DNA from: Strongylocentrotus droebachiensis | Lineage: Eukaryota > Echinodermata > Echinoidea > Camarodonta > Strongylocentrotidae | Direction: 5' to 3' | NCBI GenBank assembly: GCA_035222895.1 | Contig: JAVYIG010000594.1 | Location: forward strand, 308,001 to 372,000 | DNA length: 64,000 nt | Part shown: in pieces, positions 10,270 through 20,719 of the stretch | How the letters are laid out: the number at the start of each line of letters is the position of its first letter | Numbering within the stretch: position 1 is the first letter of the stretch | The notes under the pieces: generated by a model | What the model was told of the DNA's origin: nothing | The model's input: only the letters and a program-made list of their open reading frames with translations | Database searches by the model: none | Program-made: the position numbers and the translations under genes

Positions 10270-10782
10270 AGGTAACCCGAAACATGCTCCGCCGACGATC
10301 GCTTCGCCGACATTTACTCCGCAAAACGCGACAATTGATCCGCGACATTTGCTCCGCGACATTTGCTCCGCCGACAATTGCTCCGCCGACATTTGCTCCG
10401 CCGACATTTGCTCCGCCGACAATTGCTCCGCCGACATTTGCTCCGCCGACAATTGCTCCGGTGACAAATGCTCCCCGAAAGACCTTTGCTCCGCCGACAT
10501 TTTCTCCGCCGACAATTGCTCCCCCGACATTTGCTCCGCATGAAGCCTACATGAAGACGACATTTACTCCGACGAAATTTTCTCCGCATGGAGCGACACT
10601 TGCTCCGGTGACATTTGCTCCGACGGCATTTGCTCCGCCCAAAAAATGTCCCATAAAATACAAATGCTACTAGAACTAAGACAAATGCTTCGCCGATAAT
10701 ATTTTTTTTCACGGGTTATTTTCGTTTTTTTTTCTTTCTTCATTTTCTGAATGCATTTCTGAATGCAATCGTCGATGGTACC
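10270..10782. mobile_element. ~513-bp insert carrying a 15-bp minisatellite
   Basis: The paralogous block reads ATATGAACAGATAGATTAAA without interruption at 37.82 kb. Here the same site is split, with GAACAG repeated on both sides (about 10264-10269 and 10783-10788). Within the insert, 10340-10540 is a 15-bp tandem array (GCTCCGCCGACATTT and the variant GCTCCGCCGACAATT), decaying to looser copies by 10640. The unit is a multiple of three without stops, so several frames on both strands stay open. Confidence 0.85.
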
Positions 10783-12100
10783 GAACAGATAGATTAAAAA
10801 GGAAATACTGTCAATTGGTGGATCAAAATTATGATGATGATTGGTGGATTTATATTAATGGGATAGATGATTGGATAGCTCTGCAAGGGATGGAGCTAAT
10901 ATGATGATTGTTTGGTTTTAGTTTTTGTTTGTAAAGTCACCTATTACTTAAGCAGCTTGTTGTGTTGTGAACAGAAATTATGGGATAGCCATTAACGCCG
11001 ATTATTGTTGTTTCTTTGTTTTTTGCTTATTGCTTTTGTTTGAGAAAACGCTCGTTATCTCAGAAACATCAACGAAAATTGGATCGAATTCAGGAGCTCT
11101 GTTAGATAGGTATTAGCGCAGATGAACATGTTCTGAGGGTTGGGACGTACACAAAATTTCTTGTGAAAATAATTGTTACGCTAATAACATGCTAAAATTG
11201 AACATAAAATTATGGGCCTTATGAATTATGGAATACCTTTCAACGCCAATGATATTTAGAGGGGTGGAGTTGTATTTTTTGTTTGAGGAAAACACACGTT
11301 ACCGAGTGGATCGAAACTACGGGATTGCATTAAGGAATAGGTGATCGACCTTTTTTGTTGTTAAAGTTAACACAGAAACAAGCAGGCTAAATTGAGGGAA
11401 AAAATCTTTGTTGAAATGCACGTTACGATAGAAACAAGCTGATTAAATTGATAGGTATGGTACAAGAGGAAGAAAAAACCCGACCGTTATGCACAATTAG
11501 TCGATTGGATATCGAGCTTCATCATAATCAATAACACCGCCGCGTCACACTAATGCTTTCACTTCGGTAGAATAATGGATGACATTGTTTTTCTCCCGAA
11601 CGTTAGTACTTTCAAAGGTTCGTTTATTCGAATTTTTAGAATAAAATAGGGTTCAATACTCTGGACGAGGTTTGAAATCGTGAAATTCTCTCTTCTTTTC
11701 GGAAGAAAGAACCCTATTTCATCTCCCGATTAAGCATTATAAACCTTCGACAAAAAACTAAATAAACTCGGTTAAGTATGTTAATTTTCCGAGAAGGTTA
11801 CATTCAGGCTAACCAACTTAATGAGTCATTTTAAACATCATGTTGGTCATCATATTATCCCGACTAAAACTTTCTTCAAAATAAACAAACAAATAATTAC
11901 CTTACTTACAAAGAGACTAATGCAAATGAAATTTCAAATTGTACACCTTAATGTTGAAGTGTTAGACATTTAGGAATTTGGAATACCCATCGGTGCCAAT
12001 GTATTTTAGAAAGGTACGGTTGTATTTTTTTAGGGGGACACACGTTACCTTAGATAATATTGTGAGTGGAGCGAAATTATGGGATAGCATGACAGGATGT
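10783..12100 (-). repeat. Segmental duplication, left copy, part B (with internal tandem units)
   Basis: Collinear with about 37825-39300 and 39608-39640. Internally it contains diverged tandem units starting near 10975, 11220 and 11970. Each starts with a motif like ATGGGATAGC/GGAATACC followed by AACGCCAATGAT or a variant and then ACACACGTTACC. The same unit starts exist in the right copy, so the tandem duplication is older than the segmental one. Confidence 0.8.
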
Positions 12101-12365
12101 ATATTTATAGCATCAACCATTTGTGTTGTTCAGATGGACGTTACGATAGAAACAAGCTGATTAAATTGATAGGTATGATACAAGAAAAAAGGGAACCCAA
12201 CCATCATGCATAAGCAGACAATTTGATATCGAGCCTCATCACATTACCTGCCAAGCACAAACTAATAACGCGTCACACTTCACTGCTCTCGCCTTGGTGG
12301 ACTAATGGATGACACCATTTTCTCCCGAAGGTTTGTACTTTCAAAGGTTCGTTGATTCCAATTCT
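12101..12365. repeat. Continuation of the third tandem unit
   Basis: 12130-12360 repeats 11410-11640, sharing GATAGAAACAAGCTGATTAA, ATTGATAGGTATG and TTTCAAAGGTTCGTT. It has no counterpart at this position in the right segmental copy, where homology stops near 39640. Confidence 0.75.
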
Positions 12366-12369
12366 GACA

Positions 12370-12491
12370 TTAGGGACTTTTAGATTTGCGTGGACTGATA
12401 CGTGGTACTTCCATTCAAGGCAGTGCTTTATAAGGACGTCGATCGTAGCATAGACCTATTGTCTTCGTGCGAATCTAAAAGTCCCTAATGA
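12370..12491. mobile_element. Small MITE (~122 bp) in a tandem unit
   Basis: Terminal inverted repeats TAGGGACTTTTAGATT at the left and AATCTAAAAGTCCCTA at the right. Equivalent positions in sister units (about 11640 and 38770) read GAATAAAATAGGGTTCA uninterrupted, confirming insertion. Confidence 0.8.
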
Positions 12492-12499
12492 AATAGGGT

Positions 12500-12917
12500 T
12501 CACGTACTCTGAACGTGGTTCGCAATTGATAAAATTGAAAATTTCTCGTTTCACATTCCGACCTTTATCACTATAGGCCTTTGAAAAGACGAGCATATGG
12601 AATTATGAACTGTCGGAATAAAGAAACCTTTCTGATTCAGGAATCTTCGGATTCCAGTGCGGAAGAAGAGAAAAATCAGAAACGAAAATGTGCAATTCAT
12701 TTCTCATGCCCACCCTTTCGAATCTATACACTTTCGGAGTAACGAACCTTCTTTGGTTTTAAGAGTAATGAACACTTGGTAAAAAAAAAGTTTGGGTGTT
12801 CGTAATAATTCTTCCTCATACAATGACCTTTTTTTTTTAGATAAGAGTGCCCCTGGCCACGCCCTAACTGGGTTGACAAACATCGAGTATGACATTGGTT
12901 GTCTTTGGGAAAGTTAT
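12500..12917. other. End of tandem unit, then unassigned DNA
   Basis: 12500-12640 resembles 11650-11760 (ACCTTTATCACTATAGGCCT, GGAATAAAGAAACC). Beyond that nothing is recognised; open minus-strand frames lack splice or homology support. Confidence 0.45.
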
Positions 12918-13255
12918 ATTTACCATTTTGAATGAGAAAGATGCAGTAGCTACAAGTAGCATAGTTAATTATCTCATCGTCATATGCAGGAATGTTGACC
13001 CTAAAATGGACATCATTTGCCATTTTTAAACAACCATATCTCTATAATTTGTGGGTCAAATTTTTTGACTTTGACACAAAAAGGAGATGAAATTGGAGTA
13101 AAGTTACCTGAGGATGATTCATGGATTGTTAGTAATCTGTGAGTTTTGAACGTTTTGTCTACCATTTTGAATGAGAAAGATGCATAAGCTGGTCATGTAG
13201 CATAGTTAATTATCTCATTGACATATTTGAACATAAAGAAAGAAAATGATGCCAT
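12918..13255. repeat. Local direct repeat pair (~100 bp, 240 bp apart)
   Basis: TACCATTTTGAATGAGAAAG followed by GTAGCATAGTTAATTATCTC occurs at about 12920-12985 and again at 13160-13220. Confidence 0.8.
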
Positions 13256-13800
13256 CATCAGGATAAACAAAAGTAGTTCCTCTAGAAATTGAAGAGTGTG
13301 CAACGAAGGCCATGATATCCAAGTCCTAATATAATTGTTCAAGGACACCTCCCCCCCCCCCCCCGTTTACACAAGAATCCATCTCAAATTTTATTGTTGA
13401 TACTTTGCATATGTTTCTCTTCATTTATTAATTATATATACACGGTTATACATTCAAAGATACAACACTACAAATCAAATTTACATAATCACAAAAACAT
13501 CATTATTGTCATAACAAAGAATTGAAATTAAGTTTTGCTTTGCAAAGCAATTAAATCACCATTAACATAAAAAATAAACTGATAGTTTCGTTTCTCTCTC
13601 TCTTTTTCCCCCCTTTTTTTCTTAAATAACACCTAACGGTTCTTTTGGTAAAAGCTTTCTGGTCATGTTTATGTTTGATTTACTTTCCAATCTTTTTATA
13701 ATTTCTCTGTGGAAAATTTGTTTAGAAACAACTTTTCTCTTGTCTATCCCAGTCATTGGATATTCCCAATTTGAAAAGATTACTTCTTACTGGCAATAGA
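13256..13800. other. Intergenic, nothing recognised
   Basis: AT-rich DNA with a C-run near 13350-13364 and a T/C-rich patch near 13590-13625. It ends at the AGA target duplication of the next MITE. Confidence 0.5.
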
Positions 13801-14014
13801 CACTATGAATATGACTGACAAAGAAACCGGACAAAATATACAGTTCCCCAGGTAGACAAAGGAACATCCCTTCACTGCTATTATGTAAACATGTGTAGAA
13901 CAGGTGTCACATGCATATTCACCTTTCTACATAATAGCAGTGGAGGGATGTTCCTTTGTCTACCTGAGGAACTGTATATTTTGTCCGCTTTCTTTGTCTG
14001 TCATGTTCATAATG
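13801..14014 (+). mobile_element. Foldback MITE, copy 2 (214 bp)
   Basis: Same family as 3083-3307. It starts CACTATGAATATGACTGACA and ends CATGTTCATAATG, with AGA directly flanking both sides (13798-13800 and 14015-14017). It abuts the 3' end of the LINE remnant and is inverted relative to, and nearly identical with, copy 3 at 17079-17292. Confidence 0.9.
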
Positions 14015-16390
14015 AGATTATACAGTAATTACCTTCTTTGCAACCAACAGATAAGGAACTTTGTTTTCATTTTCTTGTCTAGTATAAGCATACATAAATT
14101 CTTCTTTTAAACTATTGACCCATACAGGTGGAATCGCTCGTTTAAGTCTTGCATAGTCAAACATTGCATTGCATTTTCGTTTGGAATGCACCTGCGATCT
14201 AATATATTCTGTTGACCGAAAACCACCTCTAGTAAAAAGGTCTCCTAAAAATACTAGACCACTGTCGTACCAGCCTTTATAAAAGAGCGACTGATTACCA
14301 TACACCACATGTTTGTTGTGCCAAATAATCTGCTCTGAAACTTTCACTGGTTCATTTATAGATATACAAACATCTTTCACTGTAGTGCAATATCTAATCA
14401 TTTCCCATGCCTTTAAGATTTCTACGTAAAATGGCGGAATTTTCTTATGAACTAGAATATCATTATACTATAAGAGCAGTTCAACAGTAAATTGATGCCT
14501 CCCAATAAGTTGAACCAATAAGAAAACGATGTTTTCCACGCTCCATTACTCTCATTGAAAAATCTACCCAACCATTTCAGTCTGAAACTGAACACTTGCC
14601 TTTGTATGTCAAGTATTTTTTATACCACCTTTACTGTAGTGTTCAATAAGAGAAACCCTTTGTATTTTTCTGTTTTCCCACTCCAAATAAATTTGAATAT
14701 AATGCCTTCTATCATCTTCAAAAAGTTTGGAGGGATGGAATCAACCATGATCAAGTGAGTAACTTGGCTAAGTGCTAGACTTTTCAGTACCGTGACTCCT
14801 CAAAAAATGGTTAAGCTTCTTTTTGTCCAGCTATCAAGAATTTTCCTCAATTTTATCAACTTCAGCTCCCAGTCCATCTTTTGAGCTTCATTATTATTAA
14901 AATATATATAATGACCAAAATATCTAATAGGCTTGTGGGTCCATTTCAGATCATGATTCCCTAAATTCCAACTTCTACCAGTGTCTCCTAACCATATCAT
15001 GACTGTGTTTTCTTTATTTATTCTTGGACCTGCTACATCGCCAAACTGATTCATTTCATATAAAATTCCCTTTAATGAAGTTTCATCCGGAACAAAAAAA
15101 TAATGTATCGTCGGCATATTGCAACAACTTTAGGTTAAAGTCAAACCCGACCATTTCTATTGGTTTAATATTATTATTTTTCTCACTTTGTTTGCCATGA
15201 GCTCGGCAGCTAAGATAAACAGAAGTGATGACAATAGACATCCTTGTCGCATGCCTCTTTCAACATCAACACTTTTGGAAATCCAACAATTCACCAATAC
15301 CGAACTTGAAATATTTGTATATAGGACAGAGATCCATTTGCGAAAAGACTCACCAAAATTAAACTTTTCTACACATGAGATAAGAAATTGTATATCTAAG
15401 ACAACGAATGCTTTAGTAAAATCTGCTAACATAATTGCTCCAGTTTCACAATTTTTAGTGAAATATTCAATTATATCTTTTGTCAACCTTACATTACTGG
15501 CTGCCAGACGACCTTTTATATAACCTGTCCGATTTCCATGTAAAATCTCTCCAATGACTTTCTGTACCCTTGCAGCTAAACCACTGCCATTATTTTATAG
15601 TCATAATTAAGCAAAGTGATTGGTCTCCAGTTTTTTAAATCGTGAGAATCACCTTTCTTAAACAACAATGTAATGAGACCTTTCTGTTGTGTGTTCGACA
15701 TCATTCCTGTTACATAACACTCATTCAAAGCTTCAACGACCAATGTTTTTTATCTGTGACCAAAACACCTGATAGAATTCAATAGAGATTCCGTCTGATC
15801 CCGGTGTCTTATTTTTCTGCATTGCAAATACTGCACGTTTACATTCCTTTTCGGTAATTAATCCATCACACAATTCTTTGTTTTTCGTTAGATAATTGAT
15901 CAATATTTTGAAAACCAATATAATTGTTCATATTCTTGTTAGCATGCTTTTCTTTTTATACAAATTTGAATAGTACTTTACAACCTCTTCCATAACCTCT
16001 TCATTTTTTCTAACGATTCGACTATCATTTCCACGTTTTAATTGTGAAGTTTCCTTTTTCTTTGCATTACTCTTTTCTAAACCCCAAAAATACTTCGTAC
16101 TTCTCTGTCCTTCTTCCACCCACCTAATACGAGCTCTGATTCCAGCTCCTCTACATTCATGTCTATATATCTCCTCTAACCTCTCCTTTGTGTCGATGTA
16201 CTCTTTTTCTACTTCTTGACCAGGTATACTGACATCAATTTGTTTTTCAAGTTCACACAATTTCCTGTCTATTGAAAACTTATCATTTTTCAAAAGGAAT
16301 AGATAATTTCGGAAACTTTCATTTTGTAATTTACATCATCTAGGATGTTGATATTCATTTTCCAATACCCTGGTCCTATCCCATTTTGTT

Positions 16391-16831
16391 CAGGCGCGGA
16401 TCTACGGGGGGTGTTTAGGGGGTTTAAACCCCCCCCTTGAGCGGCCCAGAAAAAAAAAGAAAAAAAAGGGGGAAAAAAAAGAAAAAAAGAAAGAAAAAAA
16501 GAAAGAAAAAAGAACGCACGCTGGAGAGAAACCCTTTCAAGTGCAAATATTGTGAGAAGATATTCAACTCATCTGGTAACTTAACCAAACACATGATAAC
16601 TCTGGATATAACTGTGTATTAAACTGTTACTTGATTTAAAAAGACGTTATCATGCACTGCTTTTTATGGTCTCCATTGTGTTAATAGATGCCAGGAAAAC
16701 ATCACTTACGGGGTTCAAATAAACACCCCCTAAAAAATCGGCTCGCCGCTTCGCGGCTCGTGGTCGATGCTCCGCATCGTCATTATGTTGGTCAAACCCC
16801 CCCCCTTAGCTAAAAGCTAGATCCGCCCCTG
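16391..16831 (+). mobile_element. hAT-like MITE carrying a zinc-finger gene fragment
   Basis: Ends CAGGCGCGGATCTACGG and, reverse-complemented, CAGGGGCGGATCTAGC. Flanking sequence repeats TTGTT on both sides. It shares interior blocks (AGATGCCAGGAAAACAT, GCATCGTCATT) with 18158-18437. It is inserted between the endonuclease-derived and RT-derived parts of the LINE, and it carries the zinc-finger fragment annotated separately. Confidence 0.85.
16508..16620 (+). pseudogene. C2H2 zinc-finger fragment inside the MITE
   Basis: One frame encodes the linker-like HAGEKPF. The next frame over encodes CKYCEKIFNSSGNLTKHM. This corresponds to the TGEKPF linker plus one C2H2 finger (C-x2-C-x12-H), with a one-base insertion between linker and finger. 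The second zinc-ligand histidine is replaced (HMITL where H-x3-H is expected). It follows a Lys/Arg-rich poly-A stretch and has no intact start, so it is a captured, broken host gene fragment, not a functional gene. Confidence 0.75.
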
Positions 16832-17078
16832 TTGTTTGATACAAAATTTAAGTGTTATAGCATTGTGATCAGTTGTAATTGCAGGTCGGATATCAGTACA
16901 TAATATTCTTATCAACCTACTCATTTTAATTAGACGCAGGTAGACTTGGTGCGGTAGAACTAATAGGGAAATTTGATCATGATCGAGAGAAGCTGGCTCA
17001 TTTGTCACTTTTGGGAGGGTTTCTCTCCTCTCAGATGCAGGTACTTCTGACTGTTTAGTCTCTATTGGCCGTGAGTCT

Positions 17079-17292
17079 CACTATGAACATGACAGACAAA
17101 GAAAGCGGACAAAATATACAGTTCCTCAGGTAGACAAACGAACATCCCTTCACTGCTATTATGTAGAAAGGTGAATATGCATGTGACACCTGTTCTACAC
17201 ATGTTTACATAATAGCAGTGAAGGGATGTTCCTTTATCTACCTGGGGAACTGTATATTTTGTCCGCTTTCTTTGTCAGTCATATTCATAGTG
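17079..17292 (-). mobile_element. Foldback MITE, copy 3 (214 bp)
   Basis: Inverted relative to copy 2. It starts CACTATGAACATGACAGACA and ends CAGTCATATTCATAGTG, with TCT flanking both sides (17076-17078 and 17293-17295). Shared diagnostic variants with copy 2 (CATATTCATAGTGTCT versus AGACACTATGAATATG) show the two are recent relatives. Confidence 0.9.
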
Positions 17293-17462
17293 TCTAAAGC
17301 TTTGAAGTGGCTAACACAGGGTGGATCTGAACAAACTCGAGCTTTTTTTCTGGCAAAAAACAACATTGCAAAAATAGCACCAGAGCTGTGTGATGCAAAA
17401 GTAAATAAGATTCCCTTAATTTTTGATGAAATTTATTCACTGACTAATGCTACGGTCCTAAA
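17293..17462. other. Unassigned sequence between two foldback elements
   Basis: About 170 bp with an open plus-strand frame (GGSEQTRAFFLAKNNIAKI...) of unknown identity. It is too short to call and may be more transposon-derived sequence. Confidence 0.35.
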
Positions 17463-18122
17463 GGTTCGTACGAACAATAGTTTCGTACGAATCTCCCTGT
17501 TTTTCCATTGTCTTCCCAAATTTCCATTGTCTAAAAATCGTTCGTACGGCGCTCGTAGCCGTTCGTATTGGCATTTGTGACCGAGGCTTTATATAGTGCA
17601 GGTAAAGGAACGCTTATCTACATGTAATTTAAGCCTCGGTCACAAATGCCATTATGAACTGCAACGAACGTAGCCTATAATCTAGGCGGAGTGCCGAGCT
17701 TTTTTCTTTGCTGCTAGACTAACCTTAAGCAGAACGTCTGATACGGCGAGACTACGAACCGTGAGCCGCGAAGCGGCTCACCGCCTATACTCACTGGTCG
17801 AGCCTTAGTCGTTGTTTTTTTTATTATCGACGTTGAATCCGTGGCAGAAACTGCCACGGATTCATGGTCGATAATAAAAAAACAACGACTAAAGCTAGAC
17901 CAGTGAGTATAGGCGGTGAGCCGCTTCGCGACTCACGGTTCGTAGTCTCGCCGTATCAGACGTTCTGCTTAGGGTTAGTCTAGCAGCAAAGAAAAAAGCT
18001 CGGCACTCCGCCTAGATTATAGGCTACAACGAACGCCGTACGTACGATTTTCAGACAATGGAAATTCGGGAAGACAATGAAAAAACAGGGAGATTCGTAC
18101 TAACGGATCGTTCGTACGAACC
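17463..18122. mobile_element. 660-bp foldback element (long hairpin)
   Basis: It starts GGTTCGTACGAAC and ends GTTCGTACGAACC. The inner arms (about 17650-17835 and 17863-18040) are almost perfect inverted copies meeting at GAATCCGTGGCAG/CTGCCACGGATTC (17835-17863). The left arm contains about 65 bp not present in the right arm. No coding frame of interest and no convincing target-site duplication. Superfamily unassigned. Confidence 0.85.
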
Positions 18123-18157
18123 TATGTTTTTCTTATTGCCAATGCCAAACTGATGTC

Positions 18158-18437
18158 CAGGGGCGGATCTACGGGGGGGGGGGTTAGGATTTGTAACCTC
18201 CCCCTCCCCCCCCCCCCCCCCCCCCCCCTTGGGCTGCCAAGTGAAAATGTGATGTGCATAGAAAAACGCCATCATGTGTCCGGACCCACACAGTGTTAGT
18301 AGATGTTAGTAGATGCCAGGAAAACATTACTTACGGAGGTTCAAAATAGCCACACACAAAATCGTCGAGTGGACGATGCCCTGCATCGTCATTGGGTCAA
18401 CCCCCCCCCCCCTTAGCAAAAAGCTAGATCCGCCCCT
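18158..18437. mobile_element. hAT-like C-rich MITE
   Basis: Ends CAGGGGCGGATCTACGG and, reverse-complemented, AAGGGGCGGATCTAGC. Flanks TGATGTC and TTATGTC form an imperfect duplication. Interior shared with 16391-16831 but without the zinc-finger fragment, showing the fragment is an addition to a pre-existing MITE. Confidence 0.8.
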
Positions 18438-19329
18438 TATGTCCAGCCACTTTGTCATACATTCAGTTTTATTCATGGTATAGCAAGGTGGAGCATGGGC
18501 GCATGCTCTCGCCGGGGATGGTGATAAAGCCCCCCCCCCCCCCCTCCTCTACACACACACACACACACACACAACTTTTGACGAGGGAGAGATAACATAT
18601 TGGGGTAAAATGTAGTTAACACAATTGCTATCATCGGGTAACTGTTAGGGTCTTTTATTATTATTCATATTACTTTTAATATCATTATTATTGTTAAAGA
18701 CGATAAAATATACTCCAAGAATTATTTAAAAAAGACAATTTCCCGTTATCTTTAAACAAAAAAGAATGACAATAACAAATTCGAAATTGTCCACGTTTTT
18801 CCAAAAATCCACCGAATTCTGTCTTATTTTTTCGTGACGGGTCATTATTTCCTCTTAATATAATAGCTCTTGTAAAGACAAATTTGATTTATATCTAGAA
18901 AATAAAGGCCTATCCTATCATCGGTTACTTTTAAAAGAAACAATTAATCGCCAGCTATTATAGGCCTCTGTAAGTGTTAGTATCTTTAAGGACTTTTGCC
19001 AATTGAGTCCGATCGTTCATCCTCCCCCCCCCCCCTTTACATACACACATGCCATGCCGATACAGCAAAAATTCAATGCAATTCAATTCAAATGTTTTAG
19101 ATTAAAATCCAAACATGTAGGATCATTCTCCATTTTTTTTAATTTTTAGAACATTAAATAACAAATGTCAAAATTATAGCGTAATTTTAGATGAATGAGT
19201 GAAAGAGTAACAAGGACAATAACCAGGAACGACAAACATTTACGTACTATTGAATGTCTCTTCTGGAATACAATACAGGGGTGAAAAAAAATCAAATTAC
19301 TCGTAATTATTTTTACAACCTTTATTGTT
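18438..19329. other. Intergenic; CA microsatellite, otherwise nothing recognised
   Basis: C-run and (CA)n at 18527-18572, another C-run near 19021-19036, and AT-rich DNA otherwise. No gene seen. Confidence 0.5.
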
Positions 19330-19870
19330 AAAGATACTATGTTCCTTTTGCAGCCTACATCAAATTCTGTCGAACTTTGCAGGAAATATGAATATGTCAT
19401 TTATGTCCTATCTGTGAAATTTAAACGTTAGCAGTGTCTTAATATTCAAATTATTCAAGGAAACCCGTTTACTTGCTAGACTTCACTGTCAGACACTATT
19501 GAGTGACTGACTGGCTTTCTTCATCTTTGGTAATAACATACATCAAATGAGCTGTAAAGGGTACATGAGCATCTGTCTAGATCAATAGCCCACTTCTTGT
19601 AATGGCCAAAAGTAAACTGATTGAATCTTTGCGCAGCATGAAACGTACGACCATTCGGTACAATGGTCTGAAAAATCAGACTATTACTTACTGGCTCTAT
19701 AGCTCCTAAGTCGATTCGACAACTTATAGTCGTTATTTTCCCACTTAAAGACATTTTCAATACCCCGCCCCCTATTCTCTTAGGGAAGTTCTAAATTAGT
19801 ATTGTCTTTCAAATGCCGTTGGAATTTAACCTTTTCACCGTTTTGGCCTGCAAATGGGACAAAGTACCTT
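19330..19870 (-). repeat. ~540-bp inverted repeat, left arm
   Basis: The reverse complement of this segment matches 24520-25060. Shared strings (as read on one strand) include GAAAATAACGAC, TGTCGAATTGAC or a close variant, ACCGAATGGTCGTACGT and TCTGACAGTGAAGTCTAG. Both arms keep a short open frame with the common core GKITTISCRID; I recognise no protein family. The arms bracket the last two coding exons of the mosaic gene. Confidence 0.8.
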
Positions 19871-20404
19871 TAAAGGAAAAAGCAAAATAAAGCAAAAATG
19901 ATAGTACAACAATATATATATAATTATGTTTTATGTACAGTACGACCCTATTTCAAAATCCAACCTCGTGGGAGACAGTGAGCATGGGATAACAATAAGT
20001 AATGTTTTTCAGAATACTAAATTTCAGCGAGATTGATAATGTAAAAAACCCACCAAAAGTATAAAAAAAAAGAAAATAAGAAAACCAATCAATAATCTAC
20101 TAATCTCATATTTGGTCGTATCTCTATAATTATATTGCAAAGTCAAAATATATTAATAGAATAAAGATTAGCAGCAATGCAAATGAAAAAAGTTAGAAAT
20201 TATGAGGTCAAACAACAAGACTTGAACTTTTTCTTATACATGTATATTATTATTATTATTATTATATAATCTGAGACAAAGTTACCCAATCCCTTTAGTG
20301 AACTAATTCATACCGGGTATCCATTTACTTCACCTGGGTGGGAAGTGGCAAAATAATGTAAAACTAATTTCTTGCCAGAGGAAACTTGTGCCGTGACAGG
20401 GATT
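19871..20404. other. Downstream flank of the mosaic gene, AT-rich
   Basis: No coding signal. Contains (ATT)n at about 20246-20264. The string AATCTGAGACAAAGTTACCC at 20266 resembles one end of the interspersed repeat found at 54.74 kb. Confidence 0.5.
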
Positions 20405-20700
20405 AATAATAATAATAATAATTGCTAGTTCTTATATAGCGCTTTTCAGGACCGAAGGCCCTCTCAAAGCGATTTACAGATATATATATTGTTACCCCGG
20501 TCATCGGATTCAGGCTTACCTGCACACAATGTATGCACATTATCCACTCCCTGGGGAGCATTCCAGCCAGGCGTCATTTTTACAAGCGCACACTTGCTAA
20601 TCTAAGCACATTAGCATTCGCATCCTACCGTACCTTGTGATTCAAGTCTGGAGACCTCCACGGTGTGTTTATACTCTACTAGCAATACTAGAAAATACTC
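20405..20700. repeat. Interspersed repeat with CTTATATAGCGCTTTTCAGG motif
   Basis: The block starting TAGTTCTTATATAGCGC and running through CTCAAAGCGATTTACA to about 20690 is a non-coding repeat of a type I know to be common in marine invertebrate genomes. Its class cannot be set from this single copy. Confidence 0.5.
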
Positions 20701-20719
20701 CTACTTTTCAAAATGTAAT

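Larger units (their letters stand above)
14018..17008 (-). pseudogene. L1/Tx1-like LINE ORF2 remnant (endonuclease end, reverse transcriptase, C-terminus)
   Basis: Read from high to low coordinate, pieces in several frames follow the ORF2 order. The endonuclease end carries TDIRPAITTDHNAITLKF (about 16840-16910). The pre-RT region carries RIRWVEEGQRSTKYFWGLEK (about 16070-16140). Next come KTPGSDGISIEFYQVFW (about 15765-15815), LADFTKAF (about 15400), MRQGCLLSSLLFILAAELMA (about 15195-15255) and QYADDTLFF (about 15095-15120). The C-terminal block SLFYKGWYDSGLVFLGDLFTR spans about 14230-14290. Motifs A (retaining its Asp) and C (YADD) are visible, but at least four frame breaks separate the parts, so it cannot encode a full enzyme. 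A 441-bp MITE interrupts it at 16391-16831. The endonuclease start and ORF1 are missing. Confidence 0.85.

Noticed and set aside
10340..10545. CRISPR-like regular array
   Set aside because: Units are contiguous 15-mers without spacers, in a eukaryotic context; it is a minisatellite.
10284..10673. Long repetitive open frames (TFAPPTIAPP-type and SADICSADNC-type peptides) on both strands
   Set aside because: They arise because the 15-bp minisatellite unit is a multiple of three and lacks stops in several frames; the insert is absent from the paralogous block.
13801..17292. Active composite transposon
   Set aside because: No transposase is present, the LINE part has several frame breaks, and each MITE has its own 3-bp duplication, so independent insertion is the simpler reading; kept only as a finding to test.
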